In this document: one piece after another, positions 12,872 to 16,002 of the stretch
Numbering within the stretch: the first letter of the stretch is position 1
How the letters are laid out: every line of letters starts with the position of its first letter
DNA from: an uncultured Clostridium sp.
GTDB taxonomy: Bacteria; Bacillota; Clostridia; TANB77; CAG-465
Assembly (NCBI GenBank): GCA_900553785.1
Contig: USES01000023.1
Coordinates: 1-16,002 of the forward strand
DNA length: 16,002 bases
Direction of reading: 5' to 3'
Position numbers and translations under genes: made by a program
The notes under the pieces: model-generated
Database searches by the model: none
The model's input: the letters and a program-made list of their open reading frames with translations, nothing else
Told to the model about the DNA's origin: nothing

Positions 12872-15622
12872 CTATATAAAATCTATTTCTCCCGTACCCT
12901 TTAAATACTTAACTATTTTTAAAAGATCTGCTGAATTTATATCATTGTCTTTATTTACATCTGCTGCGTTTTTATTTATTTCTCCACCATTTTTTAAGTA
13001 TTTAACTATTTTTAAAAGATCTGCTGAGTTAATTAAACCATCTCCATTTGTATCCCCACAAACTACAATTACATATTCAGATTTTTTACCACTTAGCTCA
13101 ACTACTATTTTTGTATCAGTTCCAACTATTCCATCTGTTACTTCTTTTCCATCACTATTATATACCTTCACAGAACCATTGGTCTTTATGCATTTAAGCA
13201 AGTCTTCAACTTTAGTTTCTGGTTTAATTCCCGTTAGCGTTCCTTCTGTATTTTTTAAGCTTTTATCAAACTCAACTGTAAGTTCTTCTTCGTTTATCTT
13301 TTCTACTACTTCAAGTTCTACTGTTTTAGATAACTCTTCTACATCAGCTACACTAATTTGTGCCTTTGTATTTCCTATAGCTAACCCAATTATTTTACCG
13401 TTTTCATATTTTGCTATATTTTCGTCTTCAATTTTAACTTGTATATTAGCATTTTCTATTCCCTTAACTTCTAGCTTTATATCTATACTATCATCTAATT
13501 TAACTATATATTTTTCCTTATCTGAAACTAAAACTGGCTTAACTATAATTTTACATGTAGCAGTCTTCAACTGGTCATTTGTCTTAACAGTTACAGTTGC
13601 TTCACCTGCTTTAATAGGCGTAACCACACCATTTTCATCTACTTTTATAATACTATCATCACTTGATTTAAATGTAACTCCTTTGTACTTTGCATTAGTT
13701 GGAGCTATATTTACCACAAGAGATACAGTCGTGCCCATATTTAACTCATATGTCTCTTTTTCAAATGAAACTCCTTCTACTTTAACATATGACACTTCCT
13801 TTAAGTATACATCTGCTCCATCTTTATATACCCTACAAACATATCCAGTTTTTCCACTATCTGTTACTACTTTATCCCATATACCAGTACTATTGACAGC
13901 ACTGTTTTTTTCTATTCTTGTAACTATATCTCCTGTATAAAGTAAACATACTTGAGATGATGATGTATTTGGTGCTGATCTTAATCTTACCCATGGAGAT
14001 GCAATTACTTGCATTTTCGTGTTATCTTCAGTTTTTGTTAAATCATAATTAGTGTAGAAAACAAATCCATACATGTCTGCTCCATCTACAGTATATTTTA
14101 CTCTATCATAAGACGAAGCCATACCACTAGCAAACTTAGTAAGCTTGGTGCCTGCTAGCACCTGACACATCTCAATTCTTTGTATTCCACCAGAAGTTGG
14201 TACAAGTGAGTATATTGACGTTGCCTTATTCGTAGTAACTGTATCTACATCTTTTTCAAAATAGTCTTCATAATCCAAATACACGTGATAAGGCTCATTT
14301 GGCATATTATTATATACTGGGATTATAAACGTAAACTCATTGTTTAATATTTTTAGTGAACTATATGTATCATACATTCCAATTGCTTCTCTGTACACAC
14401 AAGTTATATCTGTCATGTATTGATGTGAATATAACCCATTTTTAGTTTCTGTATTAACATTGTATTTTTGTAAATACGGTGTATTTTGTTTTGCTAAGAT
14501 ATATGATTCTCCCCAAAACTTAGCACCTTCTATCATTGCTTTAACTGGATTATCCCAACCATGTGCTTTTGCATAAAGCACTCCATTTTCCATAGGATTT
14601 GCTCCATATGCACCTATACTATAATAATTATAGTATCCTGCAGCCGCATTGTGTTTCCCGCTTATTTGGCCGTTTGATGATATTTTACATCCGGTTTCAT
14701 TTTTCGTTCTAAGAGCCAAAGCATATGGACTTACACCGGATTTCTTAGCAGCTATCATATAAGCCTCTGCATAAGTTAATGTATCTGTTGTATCACCATC
14801 GCCATCAAGATCATTTACATCTATATACTTCACGTACTCAGTTGTAGTATTTCCTGCATTAACCATGTTATATGTTCCATCTTCATCAATTCTACATGCA
14901 TATCCTTCAATGCCATTACTTAATCTAACTTTCGCCCACGTTCTCTTACCTTCAGTTGCTGCAGTATACTCTATTGTTGTAACTGTAGTTCCTTTACTTA
15001 TGGTTGTAATGAAAGTACCTGAAACAGATGGAGATTTTCTTAAATTTAACGCTACAGTTGTTTTCAATACATTATTTGCAGATGTTGGCTTGTAGTACTC
15101 TATCTCTTTTATAACGTACTTAGTAACTCCATTTTCCGTAACAGTTTTAGACATCTCTGTTCCATATAATATTTGCTCAACACCTTTTAAAGTATGAATA
15201 TCTTTATTATACGTAAGCTCCTCAAATTCGAATATAGTTTTCTCATTCAAAAAGTTTCTAGGATCCATTGTAAACTTAACAGCATTTGCAGAAGCAGTAA
15301 CCCATCCTTGTTCAACTCTATTTGTTCCGCCATTGGATAATATGTAATGCCATGCCTTATCCCATGAAGACGGGGCTAAACTTACACTGAGTCTATTACT
15401 TCTACTAGACAAATGGCTTTCTTGTGTTGTTGCAGTATTCCAATCAAGTCCAGTGTACATTGCAGTAAACTTCCAATTAGGATGTTTTTCTTGCAAGGCA
15501 TATAGATACGGTCTGTAACTTTCAGGGAAATTCTCTATCCCACTTTTATATTCCACACCAAAAACAATGCTTGAAAAGCAAAGAATTAGTACTAATAAAC
15601 AAATTATTCTACTTAACTTCAT
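12872..15622 (-). CDS. Secreted glucosaminidase-type autolysin with SH3, Ig-like and dockerin modules
   Basis: The protein has 916 residues from the ATG at 15622, chosen for GAGGG seven bases upstream and the signal peptide right after it (MKLSRIICLLVLILCFSSIV). An upstream in-frame ATG at 15706 would bury the signal. Order: an N-terminal region typical of clostridial peptidoglycan N-acetylglucosaminidases, about 25-180 (NFPESYRPYLYALQEKHPNW); an SH3-like domain at 186-247 (ALNLRKSPSVSGTFITTISK); the GH73-like catalytic core at about 262-425, with ALALRTKNETG giving candidate catalytic Glu309 and GYYNYYSIGAYG; a second SH3 domain at 540-600 (WVRLRSAPN); a BIG2-type Ig domain at about 612-695 and further beta domains; and a dockerin with two calcium loops at 855-916 (GDTNGDGLINSADLLKIVKY and ADVNKDNDINSADLLK). 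It probably hydrolyses cell-wall glycan. First gene of a two-gene operon. Confidence 0.88.
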   Translation of the reverse strand: MKLSRIICLLVLILCFSSIVFGVEYKSGIENFPESYRPYLYALQEKHPNWKFTAMYTGLDWNTATTQESHLSSRSNRLSVSLAPSSWDKAWHYILSNGGTNRVEQGWVTASANAVKFTMDPRNFLNEKTIFEFEELTYNKDIHTLKGVEQILYGTEMSKTVTENGVTKYVIKEIEYYKPTSANNVLKTTVALNLRKSPSVSGTFITTISKGTTVTTIEYTAATEGKRTWAKVRLSNGIEGYACRIDEDGTYNMVNAGNTTTEYVKYIDVNDLDGDGDTTDTLTYAEAYMIAAKKSGVSPYALALRTKNETGCKISSNGQISGKHNAAAGYYNYYSIGAYGANPMENGVLYAKAHGWDNPVKAMIEGAKFWGESYILAKQNTPYLQKYNVNTETKNGLYSHQYMTDITCVYREAIGMYDTYSSLKILNNEFTFIIPVYNNMPNEPYHVYLDYEDYFEKDVDTVTTNKATSIYSLVPTSGGIQRIEMCQVLAGTKLTKFASGMASSYDRVKYTVDGADMYGFVFYTNYDLTKTEDNTKMQVIASPWVRLRSAPNTSSSQVCLLYTGDIVTRIEKNSAVNSTGIWDKVVTDSGKTGYVCRVYKDGADVYLKEVSYVKVEGVSFEKETYELNMGTTVSLVVNIAPTNAKYKGVTFKSSDDSIIKVDENGVVTPIKAGEATVTVKTNDQLKTATCKIIVKPVLVSDKEKYIVKLDDSIDIKLEVKGIENANIQVKIEDENIAKYENGKIIGLAIGNTKAQISVADVEELSKTVELEVVEKINEEELTVEFDKSLKNTEGTLTGIKPETKVEDLLKCIKTNGSVKVYNSDGKEVTDGIVGTDTKIVVELSGKKSEYVIVVCGDTNGDGLINSADLLKIVKYLKNGGEINKNAADVNKDNDINSADLLKIVKYLKGTGEIDFI
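12909..13027 (-). repeat. Direct DNA repeat encoding the two dockerin helices
   Basis: An identical 26-base stretch occurs at 12909-12934 and 13002-13027, 93 bases (31 codons) apart in the same frame. It encodes the helix of each dockerin calcium repeat (SADLLKIVK). Near-perfect identity at DNA level, including third positions, suggests recent duplication or gene conversion. Confidence 0.7.
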
Positions 15623-15647
15623 AACATAACCCTCATTATACATTGAA

Positions 15648-15656
15648 ATTATATCA
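15648..15656 (-). promoter_or_regulatory. Extended -10 promoter of the autolysin operon
   Basis: Minus-strand TGATATAAT, an extended -10 element with consensus TATAAT at 15648-15653. It predicts a start near 15641, about 20 bases before the ATG and just ahead of the ribosome binding site at 15630-15634. No good -35 element is seen. Confidence 0.55.
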
Positions 15657-15729
15657 AAAGAATGTAGAAAAGTATATCTTTTTGGCGAAAAAATCGAAAA
15701 TAACATATTTTAACAAAGCTACTAACAAT

Positions 15730-15765
15730 AAATTAGCCGAGTAGGATTTTTTACTCGACTAATTT
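15730..15765 (-). terminator. Probable terminator of the transposase-like gene
   Basis: AAATTAG-C-CGAGTA (15730-15743) pairs with TACTCG-A-CTAATTT (15752-15765). On the minus strand the central pair is a U-G wobble, giving a continuous 14-bp stem; on the plus strand it is a C-A mismatch, so the minus direction is favoured. The T tract after it is weak (TTTATTGTT). Confidence 0.55.
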
Positions 15766-15790
15766 GGTATAAGTTTTTAATTTACCATAG

Positions 15791-16002
15791 CTATTTACAT
15801 TTGTTTTGTATTTCTTCTAATTTCTTTCTATCTAATCCAGTTAATTTTTCTAAAATTTCTATGGTAGCACCATTTTTAAACATATTAGATATCAAAGTCT
15901 CACTGCCCTTTTCGGTTGCATAGTCTAGTGCCGCTTTTTCATCAAGTATAGCTTTCTCTTTAAGCTCAGCTATCCTACGTAGTTTTTCATCTCCACTTAC
16001 TT
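15791..16002 (-). CDS. C-terminal part of a PD-(D/E)XK nuclease family (Rpn-type) transposase, cut by window edge
   Basis: An open frame on the minus strand enters from the right edge and ends with TAG at 15791-15793, giving 69 C-terminal residues. The charged helix LRRIAELKEKAILDEKAALD and the end segment NMFKNGATIEILEKLTGLDR followed by KKLEEIQ match the usual tail of Rpn/PD-(D/E)XK family transposase-like nucleases: a charged helical stretch, then a short helix-turn-helix of the type I-x-x-I-x-x-I/L-T-G-L. The catalytic domain would lie beyond the window, so activity cannot be judged. Such genes are often present in many degenerate copies in gut Clostridia. Confidence 0.6.
   Translation of the reverse strand, partial: VSGDEKLRRIAELKEKAILDEKAALDYATEKGSETLISNMFKNGATIEILEKLTGLDRKKLEEIQNKCK

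Noticed and set aside
12945..13940. Plus-strand ORF of 331 codons
   Set aside because: It lies antisense within the autolysin gene, is rich in Ser/Thr/Phe as expected from the complement of that gene, and has no domain or proper start signals.
1..16002. CRISPR array, intact insertion sequence, phage genes or replication origin
   Set aside because: No regularly spaced repeats, terminal inverted repeats with a transposase, phage structural genes or DnaA-box clusters were seen. Only the tail of a transposase-like nuclease lies at the right edge.

Overview
The window reads as chromosome of a low-GC, Gram-positive, probably spore-forming member of the Clostridia. Evidence is the very AT-rich sequence with strong AGGAGG-type ribosome binding sites, sigma-A promoters of the TTGACA/TATAAT type, intrinsic terminators, a FemX-type peptidoglycan ligase, a CarD/CdnL regulator, a dockerin-bearing autolysin, a pilin-like protein with the clostridial ISLIVLVITI leader, and a 22-residue peptide resembling SpoVM. 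Almost everything lies on the minus strand; the one clear exception is nth. TGA is used as a stop (femX-like gene), so the code looks standard.

Layout, reading the minus strand from high to low coordinates. The C-terminus of a PD-(D/E)XK (Rpn-type) transposase/nuclease runs off the right edge at 16002. Next is a two-gene surface operon: a secreted glucosaminidase with SH3, Ig-like and dockerin modules (12872-15622), then a membrane-anchored protein with Ig/cadherin-like domains (11573-12862). This operon converges on nth (10901-11551, plus strand) across a perfect bidirectional terminator. Divergent from nth is a tiny operon encoding a two-helix membrane protein whose frame is broken near its start, followed by the SpoVM-like peptide. 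Then come a membrane-anchored J-domain protein (9938-10468), a HAD phosphatase (9177-9845), a small ORF behind a good promoter (8952-9050), and a pilin-like adhesin broken by a frameshift (7665-8865).

Between the adhesin and cysS lies about 400 bases with no credible protein. On the minus strand it has a textbook promoter, many nested and local stems, a C-rich hairpin loop and a strong terminator. I read it as a free-standing structured non-coding RNA of about 345 nt. cysS has its own promoter downstream of that terminator, so the RNA is unlikely to be a cysS leader.

From 7126 to 1277 a tight operon follows: cysS, a FemX-like ligase, a UAP/AGX-type UDP-sugar pyrophosphorylase, an E2-acyltransferase-fold protein lacking the catalytic histidine, and radA. 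The genes overlap or abut, which implies translational coupling. The operon mixes aminoacyl-tRNA supply, peptidoglycan building and DNA repair. A CarD gene with its own promoter and terminator, a four-helix membrane protein and tRNA-Thr(CGT) complete the left end.

The points most worth following are the structured RNA, the SpoVM-like microprotein, and the dockerin-autolysin/membrane-partner pair. The two apparent frameshifts (about 8245 and about 10770) may be real or may be sequence errors.
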